A DNA stretch of 59,149 nt from Phycisphaerae bacterium (GCA_016927755.1 JAFGLZ010000231.1:1-59149), one strand, 5' to 3'; counted from the first letter of the stretch, positions 1 to 9,510 are shown. Notes: generated by a model from the sequence alone, not told the origin. A program made the numbers and translations.

Positions 1-143
1 ACCAGGTCGACCTGATTCGGAACAACGAGATCACTGGCCGGCAGCTCATCGAACGGCTCGCCTCGAACCCGGACCTGGGACGGATGTTCCGCATGCCCGG
101 GGCCTCGACGCGGGCGACGAGTCGCGAGGGCCAAGACCCGTGA
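1..143 (+). CDS. C-terminal end of an unidentified protein, probably the solute-binding partner of the ABC permeases (partial)
   Basis: An open frame enters from the left edge (first full codon at base 3) and ends at TGA 141-143. It gives 46 residues, beginning QVDLIRNNEITGRQLIERL. The tail is hydrophilic with no motif I can name. Its stop overlaps the GTG start of the next gene in a GTGA junction, so the two are translationally coupled. In sugar ABC operons the gene before the two permeases is usually the extracellular solute-binding lipoprotein, and that is the inference here. The residues alone do not prove it. Confidence 0.5.
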   Translation, partial: QVDLIRNNEITGRQLIERLASNPDLGRMFRMPGASTRATSREGQDP

Positions 144-1108
144 GGCACGCCGAGGAATCGCCATCCTGGGAGGGCTGGGCCGACCGGCACGCCGGGTGGG
201 TGTTCGCAGCGCCGTGGCTCGTCGGCGTTGCGGTGTTCATGCTGCTGGCCATGGCGGGGTCGCTACTGCTGTCGATGGTGGAGTGGGACGGGGTGGCGAT
301 GTCGGGGATGCGTTGGGTGGGGCTGGACAACTACCGGGCGATCCTGACGCTCGAGCCGGGCAAGCAGGATCGCGACTTCTGGATCGCGTTGTACAACTCG
401 CTGACTTACGCGGTCTTCGCCGTGCCGCTCGGGCTGGCTGGCTCGCTGGTTCTGGCGCTGATGCTGAATCAGGCGATTCGGGGGATCAGCTTCTTCCGGA
501 CACTCTACTACCTGCCACACGTGCTGGGCGGCGTCGCGACGATCATGATCTGGCGGTGGATCTTCCATCCGGAGTTCGGGCTCCTCAACGCGATGATCCG
601 TGACGTCTACGGGCTACTGGCGGCGGCGGGGCTGGAGCAGGCCAAGGCCTGGCCCGTGCCCGGGTGGCTCTACTCGGCCACATGGTCCAAGCCGTCGATG
701 CTGGTGATGAGCCTGTGGGGGGCGGGAGGGGCGATGTTGATCTTCCTGGCGGCGCTGCAGAACGTACCGGAGCACCTGTATGAGGCCGCCCGGATCGACG
801 GGGCGGGTCGCACGCGTTGCTTCTGGCACGTGACGCTGCCGCAGATCAGCCCGGCCATGTTCTTCAACCTGATCATGGGCATCATCGCGACGCTTCAGAT
901 CTTCCATCAGGCGTATCTGCTGCAGGCCCCGGGCCAGAAAAGGAGCCTGCTGTTCTACGTGCTGTATCTGTACCGCCGGGCGTTCGAGCACTATGAGATG
1001 GGATACGCCTCGGCGCTGGCGTGGATCCTGTTCGCGATCATCATGGCGCTGACGGCGGTCGTGCTGATCACGGGCAGATACTGGGTCTACTACGAGGGCG
1101 AGCGATGA
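140..1108 (+). CDS. Carbohydrate ABC transporter permease, MalF/UgpA type
   Basis: A 322-residue inner-membrane permease that would form half of the channel of a CUT1-family sugar importer. An N-terminal hydrophobic segment (about residues 20-50) is followed by five more membrane spans. Near the C-terminal third lies the cytoplasmic EAA loop that docks on the ATPase, seen as EAARIDGAGRTRCFWHVTLP. The length fits MalF-like permeases without the large periplasmic insert. Translation starts at GTG 140, overlapping the previous stop, with a GAGGG-like ribosome site upstream. The next permease starts at ATG 1105 inside this stop (ATGA), so the two are one operon. The sugar is unknown and no ATPase gene lies in the window, which suggests a shared MsmK-type ATPase or one encoded elsewhere. 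Confidence 0.9.
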   Translation: MRHAEESPSWEGWADRHAGWVFAAPWLVGVAVFMLLAMAGSLLLSMVEWDGVAMSGMRWVGLDNYRAILTLEPGKQDRDFWIALYNSLTYAVFAVPLGLAGSLVLALMLNQAIRGISFFRTLYYLPHVLGGVATIMIWRWIFHPEFGLLNAMIRDVYGLLAAAGLEQAKAWPVPGWLYSATWSKPSMLVMSLWGAGGAMLIFLAALQNVPEHLYEAARIDGAGRTRCFWHVTLPQISPAMFFNLIMGIIATLQIFHQAYLLQAPGQKRSLLFYVLYLYRRAFEHYEMGYASALAWILFAIIMALTAVVLITGRYWVYYEGER

Positions 1109-2013
1109 GCGAGACGAACGCGGCACTCGGCCCCGAGCGGACGCACTCGCGACGGCTAGGCGGGTCGGAGATTTGGCGGCGTCGGGCGTGGCGGGCGCTG
1201 ATGCTGACGCTGCTGGTCGTCGTCGGCGCGACATTCATGCTGCCGCTGTTCTGGGCGTTGTGCGCGTCGCTCAAGCCGCTGGAGGAAGTGTACGTTTTCC
1301 CGCCGAAGTTCTGGCCCAGCGAGCCGCTCTGGGATAACTATCGGCAAGTGCTCGATCCGCGGACGGCCCGGCTGCCGTTCCCGCGCTTCATCCTGAACAC
1401 GGTCATCATCACGGTCTCGGCGGTGGTCGGGACGGTGCTGACGAGCTCGATGGCCGGCTACGCCCTGGCCCGGCTCAAGTGGCGAACGCGCGAGTTCTGG
1501 TTCCTCGTCCTGCTGGCCACGATGATGTTGCCGGGACAGGTGCTGTTGATCCCACACTTCCTGATCTACAAGAACCTGGGCTGGGTCAACACGTACAAGC
1601 CGCTGATCGTGCCGGGCTGGCTGGGCGGCGCGGCGTTCTTCGTCTTCCTGTTCCGGCAGTTCTTCAAGGGCGTTCCGGTCGAGCTGGAGGAGGCGGCGCT
1701 GATCGACGGGGCGAGCCGGTGGCAGATCTACTGGCGGCTCATGCTGCCGCTGGCCAAGCCGGCGGTCGCGACGGTGGCCGTGCTAAGCTTCATCCACCAC
1801 TGGCAGGAGTTCATGCAGCCGCTGATCTACCTGTCGGACTTCGAGAAGTACCCGATCTCCCTCGGCCTGCGGATGTTCCAGAACCTCGGCGGGAGCTGGA
1901 TGAATCTGCTGATGGCGGCGAGTCTGATATCGCTGCTGCCGCTGGCGATCCTATTCCTGGCCGCCCAGCGCTACTTCGTCCAAGGCCTGCTCCTAACCGG
2001 CTCGAAAGGCTAG
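1105..2013 (+). CDS. Carbohydrate ABC transporter permease, MalG/UgpE type
   Basis: A 302-residue partner of the preceding permease. It has the MalG-type layout: an N-terminal membrane span (ALMLTLLVVVGATFMLPLFW), a periplasmic stretch with the usual proline/phenylalanine-rich segment, further spans, and the EAA loop EEAALIDGASRWQIYWRLML. An upstream in-frame GTG exists at 1021, but ATG 1105 gives the normal MalG N-terminus and makes the typical 4-bp ATGA overlap with the first permease. The two proteins would form the membrane heterodimer of a CUT1 sugar importer. The following intergenic region is full of hairpins and probably ends the transcript. Confidence 0.9.
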   Translation: MSETNAALGPERTHSRRLGGSEIWRRRAWRALMLTLLVVVGATFMLPLFWALCASLKPLEEVYVFPPKFWPSEPLWDNYRQVLDPRTARLPFPRFILNTVIITVSAVVGTVLTSSMAGYALARLKWRTREFWFLVLLATMMLPGQVLLIPHFLIYKNLGWVNTYKPLIVPGWLGGAAFFVFLFRQFFKGVPVELEEAALIDGASRWQIYWRLMLPLAKPAVATVAVLSFIHHWQEFMQPLIYLSDFEKYPISLGLRMFQNLGGSWMNLLMAASLISLLPLAILFLAAQRYFVQGLLLTGSKG

Positions 2014-2024
2014 CGTGGCGTGCG

Positions 2025-2157
2025 GCGGTTCGCCTGCGAACCGCTGAGCCGTTCCGCAGGAATGGCCGGCGGCTTGACGCCGCATTGGATGCTCGCGGAG
2101 CGAGCGGGCATACGAATGTCATTGGGCTTCCGAGGAAGAAAGCGGCGCTGAGCCGCT
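2025..2157. repeat. Tandem array of five small palindromes behind the ABC permease operon
   Basis: Five hairpin-forming inverted repeats follow one another: 2025-2044 (GCGGTTCGC, 2-base loop, GCGAACCGC), 2049-2065 (CCGTTCC/GGAATGG, one G-T wobble), 2069-2083 (GCGGC/GCCGC), 2091-2105 (GCTCGC/GCGAGC) and 2141-2157 (AGCGGC/GCCGCT). They fill most of the 2014-2262 gap. They may act as a transcript end or stabiliser for the permease mRNA, or be REP-like mobile debris. No U-tract follows any of them, so a classical intrinsic terminator is not shown. Confidence 0.6.
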
Positions 2158-2262
2158 GCACCGGTCTGGACAGAGGGCCAACCGGTTGGGCCTCCTTCTG
2201 TTCGCGTGTTCGTTGACGATACTGTGTGAGATCCTGGATAGATGACGGAAAGGATGGACCCC

Positions 2263-3918
2263 ATGCCAGATCGCCCGAACGGTCTGAGTCCACACACGCA
2301 TTGGTGCGGGGCGCGTGCCGGAAGGGTTGGCGGGCTGACGTGCGCCGTGTTCGTCGCGTCGGCGTCGGCTCCTTTGGTCGCCGCGCCACCCGAGGGCCAG
2401 GATGAGGCTCCGCCTTTCGTGGAGAAGATGCGGCTTCGGGATACTCGGACGGCGAGGGTGTCGAGCTGGAATCGGACGGGGGGCAACGGCGATCGGATCA
2501 CGATCAAGCCCGGGCAGACGATGGCGCTAGCCGACATCGCGGGCCCCGGGTGCATCCGGCATATCTACTGCACGTACATCCTGGAGAAGCAGGAGGAGCG
2601 CCTGCATTTCTTCCGCGACGTCATAGTCCGCATGTACTGGGACGACGAGGAGACACCGAGCGTCGAGTCGCCCATCGGCGACTTCTTCGGCGTCTCGAAC
2701 GCGACGCCGCGGCCCATCAAGGCCATGGACCTGGCGGTGTATCCGGGCGGTCTCGGTGCCAGCACGTCGGTCGGGCTCAACTGCTACTTCCCGATGGCGT
2801 TCTCCAGACGAGCCCGGATCGAGGTCACCTACGACACCGAGGCGTCGATGCCGGGGGTGGGCATCTGGTACCACATCGATTACGAGAGCTACCCCACGCC
2901 CCCGTCGTGGATGCGGGAAGTCGGGCGGTTCCACGCCCAGTTCAGGCGACAGCGGCTGGAAAAGGACACGCAGTCCGGCGGCATCAACAAGACCGGCGCG
3001 AGGAACTACGTGATTCTGGAGGCGCGGGGGCGGGGTCATCTCGCCGGGTACATGCTGGGCGTGGACAATATCGTCGGCGATTGGTGGGGCGAGGGCGACG
3101 ACATGATCTTCATCGACGGCGAGACCTGGCCGCCGTCTTACCACGGCACGGGGACCGAGGAGATCTTCGGCGGCGGCGCCGCCCCGAGCGACGAGTACTC
3201 CGGACCCTATGTGGGATTCCATCTCGTCGAGAATCGCGACAACGAGCAGTGGTACGGCAAGAACGCGATGTATCGCCTGTTCGCGCGAGACCCAGTCCGC
3301 TTCCGGAAATCGATCCGCGTGACCATCGAGCACGGCCACGCCAACGACATGGCCAACGACTACTCGAGCGTGGCGTACTGGTATCAGGAAGAGCCGCATG
3401 CCCCTTTCCCGGCCTTGCCGACCAGCGCGGAGCGGCGTCCGATCACCGAATACGCCACGATCCCCAGCCACTACCCCGGAGCGATCGAAGCCGAACGGCT
3501 CTCGGCGGAGGCCAAGTCGTCGGGCAAGCCGCTCTACGGACTGCGATTCGGGCCCAAGTGGAGCGCGGGGCGAATGCTGTGGTACCGCTCCGATGAGCTG
3601 GGTGACTTCTTCACGCTTGACGTCCCGGTGGCCGAGTCCGGGAAGTACGAGGTCGTGATCGACTTGGCCAAGTCCAATGAGTTCGGCAGGTTCCAGCTCT
3701 TCGTGGACGGCAAGCCCCTCGGGCGGCCCTATGACGCCTACCACGGCGGGAAGGGCCAGGGCGTGACAAACCTGGTCAAGGCGGCGAACGTGAGCTTCGG
3801 CGTCATCGAGTTGGCGGCGGGGACACACCGCTTCGAGTTCCGGCTCGTCGGCAAGAACGAGAAATCTACGTCCTACATGATCGGCGTCGACTGCATCCGC
3901 CTGCGTCCTGTCCGATAG
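2263..3918 (+). CDS. Secreted DUF2961 (GH172-like) glycoside hydrolase family protein
   Basis: About 551 residues with an N-terminal export signal (GGLTCAVFVASASAPLVAAP), then the DUF2961 core. The family opening is clear: TRTARVSSWNRTGGNGDRI, followed by LADIAGPGCIRHIYCTYI. Further family-type stretches are GDFFGV, GTGTEEIFGGG and a histidine-rich piece near IEHGHANDMANDYSS. The last 100 residues look like a beta-sandwich carbohydrate-binding module (LFVDGKPLG ... FEFRLVGKN). GH172 members act on arabinofuranosides or fructofuranosides; the substrate here is unknown. In-frame ATGs lie at 2242, 2254 and 2263. I chose 2263 because GGAAAGGA lies 8 bases before it. The sugar importer just upstream suggests polysaccharide breakdown followed by uptake. 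Confidence 0.85.
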   Translation: MPDRPNGLSPHTHWCGARAGRVGGLTCAVFVASASAPLVAAPPEGQDEAPPFVEKMRLRDTRTARVSSWNRTGGNGDRITIKPGQTMALADIAGPGCIRHIYCTYILEKQEERLHFFRDVIVRMYWDDEETPSVESPIGDFFGVSNATPRPIKAMDLAVYPGGLGASTSVGLNCYFPMAFSRRARIEVTYDTEASMPGVGIWYHIDYESYPTPPSWMREVGRFHAQFRRQRLEKDTQSGGINKTGARNYVILEARGRGHLAGYMLGVDNIVGDWWGEGDDMIFIDGETWPPSYHGTGTEEIFGGGAAPSDEYSGPYVGFHLVENRDNEQWYGKNAMYRLFARDPVRFRKSIRVTIEHGHANDMANDYSSVAYWYQEEPHAPFPALPTSAERRPITEYATIPSHYPGAIEAERLSAEAKSSGKPLYGLRFGPKWSAGRMLWYRSDELGDFFTLDVPVAESGKYEVVIDLAKSNEFGRFQLFVDGKPLGRPYDAYHGGKGQGVTNLVKAANVSFGVIELAAGTHRFEFRLVGKNEKSTSYMIGVDCIRLRPVR

Positions 3919-3943
3919 CCAAGGAAGGGGCAGCCCCTGGACT

Positions 3944-3963
3944 GCGGTTCGCAAGCGAATCGC
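3944..3963. repeat. Palindrome related to the 2025-2044 hairpin
   Basis: GCGGTTCGC, then AA, then GCGAATCGC: a 9-bp stem with one G-T wobble. It differs from the 2025-2044 hairpin by only a few bases (GCGGTTCGC-CT-GCGAACCGC). The two copies flank the DUF2961 gene. This copy sits 25 bases after that gene's stop and could fold in its transcript end. Confidence 0.55.
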
Positions 3964-3978
3964 CGCACTCCGATAGGG

Positions 3979-3984
3979 TATACT
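3979..3984 (+). promoter_or_regulatory. -10 box TATACT for a leaderless Mut7-C mRNA
   Basis: TATACT is followed by only 7 bases before ATG 3992. A start site 7-8 bases after the -10 would place the mRNA 5' end at or next to the A of the start codon. No Shine-Dalgarno sequence is present. The -35 region is weak. Confidence 0.45.
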
Positions 3985-3991
3985 GATCGGC

Positions 3992-4507
3992 ATGACTGGT
4001 GCCGACGAGCCCCGCTTCGCCTGCGACGCAATGTGCGGGGGCCTTGCGCGGTGGCTTCGGATGATCGGCTACGATGCGACGTATCAGGCCGACATCGAGG
4101 ATGCCGTGCTGGTCGAGCATGCACAGGCGGAGGGTCGCGTGCTGATCTCGGCCGACGGGCGGTTGTTCGAGCGCCGGGCGATCACGTCGGGCGAGGTCCG
4201 GGCGCTTCGGCTGCCGCGCGGGCTCAAGCGGATCGGGCAGATCGAGTGGGTGGTGCACGCGATGCGGCTAACAGTGAAGACACCGCGATGCACGGCCTGC
4301 AACGGGACGTTGTCGCCGGCCCGTCGTGACGAGGTCCAGCACGTCGTCCCGGCTCGCAGCCTCGTCTGGGCGAGCGAGTTCTATCAGTGTCAGTCCTGCG
4401 GGAAGGCGTTCTGGAACGGGACGCACTGGGGGCGAATGCAGAAGGTTCGTGATCGACTGGCGGAGCTGGTCCGGTCGGAGCATCCTGAGCGACCTGCCGA
4501 CTACTGA
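3992..4507 (+). CDS. Mut7-C RNase domain protein (DUF82)
   Basis: 171 residues matching the Mut7-C/DUF82 family, a PIN-like nuclease fold with a C-terminal zinc ribbon. The opening FACDAMCGGLARWLRMIGYD is typical, with the conserved early Asp, and VLISADGRLFERR follows. A zinc ribbon is formed by CTAC near residue 96 and CQSC near residue 134, ahead of the family ending WNGTHWGRM. The biological target of bacterial members is not established; an RNase role is inferred from the family name and fold. There is no ribosome site, and the -10 box at 3979 suggests a leaderless message. The gene ends in a 7-base convergent overlap with the URO-D gene, the two stops sharing CTACTGA. Confidence 0.85.
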   Translation: MTGADEPRFACDAMCGGLARWLRMIGYDATYQADIEDAVLVEHAQAEGRVLISADGRLFERRAITSGEVRALRLPRGLKRIGQIEWVVHAMRLTVKTPRCTACNGTLSPARRDEVQHVVPARSLVWASEFYQCQSCGKAFWNGTHWGRMQKVRDRLAELVRSEHPERPADY

Positions 4508-5508
4508 GACTGCAGCACGTCGAGCATCGCGGCAATGTTCTCGGCCGGGACGTCGCCGGGCGTGTCGTGCGCGGGCGCGGCGATGTACCCCCCTTCTCGT
4601 CCAACCTTCTCCAGGATGCGCTCGACCTCGGCACGCACCTCCCCAGGCGTCCCATAGGGCAGCAGTTGCTGCGTGCTGATGCCGCCCCAGAAGGCCAGCC
4701 GGCCGCGATACTTCTCCTTCGTCTCGTAGATGTCGATCACCTCGGGCTGGAATGGGTTGAAGCAGCTCACGCCGATATTGACGAGGTCGTCGAACAGCTC
4801 GCCGACCTTGCCGCAGGAGTGGATGAAGACGAACTTGCCGTGATCGCGAACGCGGGCGTACTGCCGGGCCAGACGCGGCATGAGCAGCTCCCGCCATCGC
4901 CCCGCCCCCATCATCACGCCGAGCTGCGAGCCGAAGTCGTCGCCGAAGTAGACGGCGTCGACATCGGGACATCGCCTCAGCCCCGCATCGAGGACGTCGA
5001 GATTGAACGCCAGGATGCGGTCCAGTAGGGCCTCGACGAAGGGCAGGTCCTCGATCATCGCCAGGAGAAAACGCTCCAACCCCACGAGACCCCAGGCGCG
5101 CTCGAAGAGGCTGAAGTCCAAGGCCATGACCACGAACTGGTCGGATTGCCGCTCGACCGTCTCGGCGAGCCGATCGAACCGGTTGGGGGCGTCCGGGTCG
5201 GGCCAGTGGAAGTCGTTGAGCTTCTCGCGCGTCAGGTTGCCCTCGGGCATGCCGATGTCCGCGTCGACCTGCCGGTTCCATCGCAGGCCGAACTCGTCGG
5301 TGTAGTAGCCGTCAGGGCCTCGAACGCCCCACTCCACCCGAATGACGGGCACGACGGCCAAGTGGTTTCCGATCTTCGAGGCAAAGTCGGCATCGCCGTA
5401 GAACTCGGCCATCTTCTGTCGAGCGGGAACGGTGAAGCCGACGTGGTACGGCACTTTGTCGGGCCGCTCGTGTCGTAGGACGGTGGTTACGCGCTGCTTG
5501 TGCGTCAT
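4501..5508 (-). CDS. Uroporphyrinogen decarboxylase (URO-D) family protein
   Basis: 335 residues of the URO-D superfamily, a TIM barrel that includes HemE and the methylcobamide:CoM methyltransferases MtaA/CmuA. Visible family stretches are VTTVLRHERPDKVPYHVGF at the N-terminus, DAVYFGDDFGSQLGVMM, FVFIHSCGKVGELFDDL and FNPFQPEVIDI. The histidine-cysteine pair HSCG resembles the zinc-binding part of the methyltransferase subgroup more than true HemE, so heme synthesis is unlikely. ATG 5508 has a GAGGGAG ribosome site; an earlier in-frame ATG at 5565 would run into the cupin gene. It lies 28 bases downstream of the cupin, suggesting one operon. Substrate unknown. Confidence 0.85.
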   Translation of the reverse strand: MTHKQRVTTVLRHERPDKVPYHVGFTVPARQKMAEFYGDADFASKIGNHLAVVPVIRVEWGVRGPDGYYTDEFGLRWNRQVDADIGMPEGNLTREKLNDFHWPDPDAPNRFDRLAETVERQSDQFVVMALDFSLFERAWGLVGLERFLLAMIEDLPFVEALLDRILAFNLDVLDAGLRRCPDVDAVYFGDDFGSQLGVMMGAGRWRELLMPRLARQYARVRDHGKFVFIHSCGKVGELFDDLVNIGVSCFNPFQPEVIDIYETKEKYRGRLAFWGGISTQQLLPYGTPGEVRAEVERILEKVGREGGYIAAPAHDTPGDVPAENIAAMLDVLQSQ

Positions 5509-5536
5509 CGCGATGCTCCCTCGCGCTGGGGAAAGA

Positions 5537-5884
5537 TCACTCGACGAGTTCCTCGTCCTCGCCATCGAACGGCGGAATCACGACGTTGACGATCATGACG
5601 TCGCCGCGAACGGCATGCGCCACGCCGGGCGGGATCACGACGACCGTGCCCGGGGTGAAGTCGTGGGTCTCGTCGTCGAGCTCGATCTGGCCGAAGCCCT
5701 CCATGCAGTAGTAGGTCTCGGTCAGCCTGGCGTGTCGATGCTTGGTCGCTCGGCCGGAGATTCGGGTAATATGGAAGCTGGCCGGGGCGCCGTCGTCGCC
5801 GGTGACGATGCGGTAGGCCTCGCCGCAGGGACATGCGACGGGCTCGGTCTCGCTGAGTCGCCGGATGATCGGTCGATTGGGCAT
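5537..5884 (-). CDS. Cupin-domain protein
   Basis: 115 residues with a single small beta-barrel cupin. Motif 1 is represented by TKHRHARLTETYYCMEGFGQIELDDE (metal ligands H, H and E) and motif 2 by PGTVVVIPPGVAHAVRGD. ATG 5884 is preceded by GAGGAGAG at good spacing. A longer frame to 5983 adds only non-conserved residues. The product is probably a sugar- or small-molecule-binding or isomerising cupin; no specific reaction can be assigned. It is the first gene of a likely two-gene operon with the URO-D protein. Confidence 0.8.
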   Translation of the reverse strand: MPNRPIIRRLSETEPVACPCGEAYRIVTGDDGAPASFHITRISGRATKHRHARLTETYYCMEGFGQIELDDETHDFTPGTVVVIPPGVAHAVRGDVMIVNVVIPPFDGEDEELVE

Positions 5885-6066
5885 GGAATCTCTCCTCAAA
5901 CACGGCCCTCGGTTGGCCTGGCGCGGCCCATTGGACACAATGATGAGACAAATCGGCTGATGCCACAATGCACGGGGCCCCATCCAAACGGCTGCGCGAA
6001 CCGCAGGTACCCGCCAGCTCGTGCGTTGAAGAAGTAGGCGAGACGTTCATCCGAGGACCAAGAGCC

Positions 6067-6846
6067 ATGAAACGCAACACGCTGAATTTTATCATCGACC
6101 TGCTCGCATTACTGCTGATGTGGGGGCTGCTGACCACGGGCTTGCTGATCAAGTACGTGCTTCCGCCGGGGTCGGGGCACTGGTTGGCGGTCGGCGGGAT
6201 GAACCGACACGACTGGGGTGACATCCACTTCTGGCTGGCGGTGGGGATCTGCGCGTTGATGATCCTTCACGTCCTGCTGCACTGGCAGTGGGTGTGCGGC
6301 ACCGTCCGGCGATTCTTCACGGGTACGGAGACGAACGGTCAGACCCGCGTTCGACGGGCCGTCTGGGGCATGGCGCTCGTGGTCGTGCTATCGGCCGTGA
6401 CGGGCGGCCTTCTTTGGGCCGGCAACGCCGCCGTGGCCGAGATCGGGCCCGAGAGAGCCGGTGAACACGCCCGAGGAGGACAGGGCCGTGGGGCTGGTCG
6501 GGGGCTCGCCGAGAGAACAACCACGCAACCCGCGCCGCCAAGAGGCCTGGGAGCCGGGCGCGAGACGAGCGCCCGTCACGGCGACGACAGCGCGGGCCAA
6601 GGTCATCACCACCGGGACGGATCGGAGGATTGCGGGGGGGGAGCCGATCATCAGTCAATCCGCGGTTCATCGACGCTCGCGGAGGCGGCCCGGGCCATGG
6701 GCATGTCCGTTGACGAGCTGCGTCGGCGGCTGGGTGTGCCGGCAAGCGTTTCGGCCGAGGAGCGAATCGGGCGCCTCGGTCGGCAGTACGGATTCTCGGT
6801 TCCCGACGTACGGGCGTTGTCGCCGGAGGCACCGGCGAAGAAGTAA
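6067..6846 (+). CDS. DUF4405 (cytochrome b-like) membrane protein with His-rich linker
   Basis: 259 residues. Three membrane spans occupy about the first 125: LNFIIDLLALLLMWGLLTTG, a second span containing ICALMILHVLLHW, and MALVVVLSAVTGGLLWAG. The histidines around the second span (HDWGDIHFW and HVLLHW) fit bis-heme ligation in DUF4405/cytochrome b561-like proteins. A low-complexity stretch with GHHHRDGSED follows, then a C-terminal helical domain (LAEAARAMGMSVDELRRRLG ... YGFSVPDVRAL) often seen attached to such proteins. The ATG at 6067 has GAGGA upstream; the frame extends further back without conservation. Probable role is membrane electron transfer, but the partner is not visible. The gene is divergent from the cupin operon. 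Confidence 0.75.
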   Translation: MKRNTLNFIIDLLALLLMWGLLTTGLLIKYVLPPGSGHWLAVGGMNRHDWGDIHFWLAVGICALMILHVLLHWQWVCGTVRRFFTGTETNGQTRVRRAVWGMALVVVLSAVTGGLLWAGNAAVAEIGPERAGEHARGGQGRGAGRGLAERTTTQPAPPRGLGAGRETSARHGDDSAGQGHHHRDGSEDCGGGADHQSIRGSSTLAEAARAMGMSVDELRRRLGVPASVSAEERIGRLGRQYGFSVPDVRALSPEAPAKK

Positions 6847-6894
6847 TCTCACCGCAAGTCGAAGGCAGGTCGCTTGGTAAGCTCAATCCTGGGA

Positions 6895-7746
6895 TCAACC
6901 CGAACTGTTGAGACGGATGCCATGACCTTGGAGGGTTGCCTCGGGGTCGTCCGGGTCGAAGGTGACGGCGGCGAGCGTCTGCGTGCCCTGGCCTGGATTG
7001 ATCGCCAGCGTCTTGCCGATCCGCTGGCACGTTCGGCCGGACACGTACGGCGAGTCGTGCAGGTGGCCGTGGAGGGAGAGGTACGGTTGACGCCGCTCAA
7101 TGAACTCGCGAATCGCGTGCGATCCCACGGGCTGGCCGGTGATGAGTAGGTCCAGCTTGGAGTCGTAGGGAGGCGAGTGTGAAACGAAGACCCACTCGCC
7201 GTCGACGGGCGGAATGCCGGCCAGGTCTTCCTGAATGCTCGGCAGCGAGGTGAAGTAGCCGGGCGTCTGGGCCTCCACGACCCGCTGACGGGCAGGGTCC
7301 CACCGACCGCCGCCGGCCAGGGGCGGATCGTCGTCGGGTCGGTCGAGCCGCTCGAGATCCTTGCTGAAGAACGGCGACGGGGGCGAGTAGGAGTATCCGA
7401 GGAACTTGCGCCCGCCGAACTTGGCGGGACGATCGGGTCGCAGCACGGTCAGCAGCCCCTCGGCCTCGAGTTCCTCGGTGGCCTCGACCGAGCAGAGCCA
7501 ATCATGATTGCCTAAAACGGTCGCGAGCCGGCAGTCGGGTCGCTCATCTCGAAGCCGGCGGATCCAGTCGGCCAGCCACCCCCGGACGAACTGGACCTGC
7601 ATGGGCGACGGGTCTTTCATGTCGCCGTCCGGATACATGTCGCCGCCGAAGATGAGCAGGTCGGCGTCCGTCGCGGCGACCAGTTGAGCCGCCTCCTTGT
7701 AGAGATTGGCGCGGCCGTGAAGATCCGTTGTGAAGCAGATGATCAT
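6895..7746 (-). CDS. Calcineurin-like metallophosphoesterase
   Basis: 283 residues carrying the five metallophosphoesterase blocks in order: TTDLHGR (D8, H10), FGGDMYPDGD, VLGNHDWL, VSHSPPYDS and LSLHGHLHDSP. Such enzymes bind two metals and cleave phosphoester or phosphodiester bonds. The short form with a metal-proximal GHLH and no extra domain is usually cytosolic, and no signal peptide is present. ATG 7746 has GGAGG four bases upstream. The gene follows the small lipoprotein gene on the same strand and converges on the DUF4405 gene. The substrate is not predictable. Confidence 0.85.
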   Translation of the reverse strand: MIICFTTDLHGRANLYKEAAQLVAATDADLLIFGGDMYPDGDMKDPSPMQVQFVRGWLADWIRRLRDERPDCRLATVLGNHDWLCSVEATEELEAEGLLTVLRPDRPAKFGGRKFLGYSYSPPSPFFSKDLERLDRPDDDPPLAGGGRWDPARQRVVEAQTPGYFTSLPSIQEDLAGIPPVDGEWVFVSHSPPYDSKLDLLITGQPVGSHAIREFIERRQPYLSLHGHLHDSPYVSGRTCQRIGKTLAINPGQGTQTLAAVTFDPDDPEATLQGHGIRLNSSG

Positions 7747-7839
7747 CCCGCCTCCGAATGACTTGGCCCGTCGACCGAATCGAGGCCGGCGCGTCGCGCC
7801 GGCACAGGCAAAGTCGGATCCTCGTCGTCCGCACCGGCA

Positions 7840-8058
7840 TCAGTATAGCTTGTTCTCGATGCGGCTGTCGATCTGATTGATGCGTTCCATCATACGATTG
7901 GGAACCCCCTCCACACGCTTGCCGATGGTCGGCCTGCCTCTATTCTCGACGAAAGGGTTGTAGGTGACGTCGTTGTCGGGGTTGCGGCATCCGAGCGGCC
8001 CCAGACAGAGAATCAGGGTTGCCAGCGCCAACAAGATCATTCGGCGATTACCGGACAT
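7840..8058 (-). CDS. Small putative lipoprotein, function unknown
   Basis: 72 residues. The N-terminus MSGNRRMILLALATLILCLG plus PLGC is a lipoprotein signal with a lipobox ending at Cys24. The 48-residue mature part is hydrophilic and ends with a helical NRMMERINQIDSRIENKLY. I do not recognise a family. A GGAG site precedes ATG 8058. It lies 93 bases upstream of the metallophosphoesterase in the same direction, which may mean co-transcription. Confidence 0.6.
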   Translation of the reverse strand: MSGNRRMILLALATLILCLGPLGCRNPDNDVTYNPFVENRGRPTIGKRVEGVPNRMMERINQIDSRIENKLY

Positions 8059-8185
8059 GTAACGTCACTCCGTCGCGTTTCAGCAGCGCACCATGGATAT
8101 TATCGGTCGATTGATGGGAGGAGATTCGCTTGAATCGCCCGGGAGACCGGCCGGCGCGGGGCCTTCCGCCCGACCAGCGCAAGAA

Positions 8186-8209
8186 GATGCCCGCGCGATG
8201 GCGGGCATC
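8186..8209 (-). terminator. Intrinsic terminator of argG
   Basis: A perfect 9-bp stem, GATGCCCGC/GCGGGCATC, with a 6-base loop. On the minus strand it is followed by TTCTT. It begins 38 bases beyond the argG stop. Confidence 0.65.
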
Positions 8210-8247
8210 GGGTGGCTGCAATTACTGGGCCGCGGACGAGCGGGTCC

Positions 8248-9510
<1,263 letters not shown>

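Noticed and set aside
3941..3967. tRNA-like T-arm (GGTTCGCAAGCGAATC)
   Set aside because: Only a palindrome; no acceptor stem, D-arm or anticodon arm around it.
2527..3993. 488-residue minus-strand frame opposite the DUF2961 gene
   Set aside because: No recognisable domain and the plus-strand gene is convincing.
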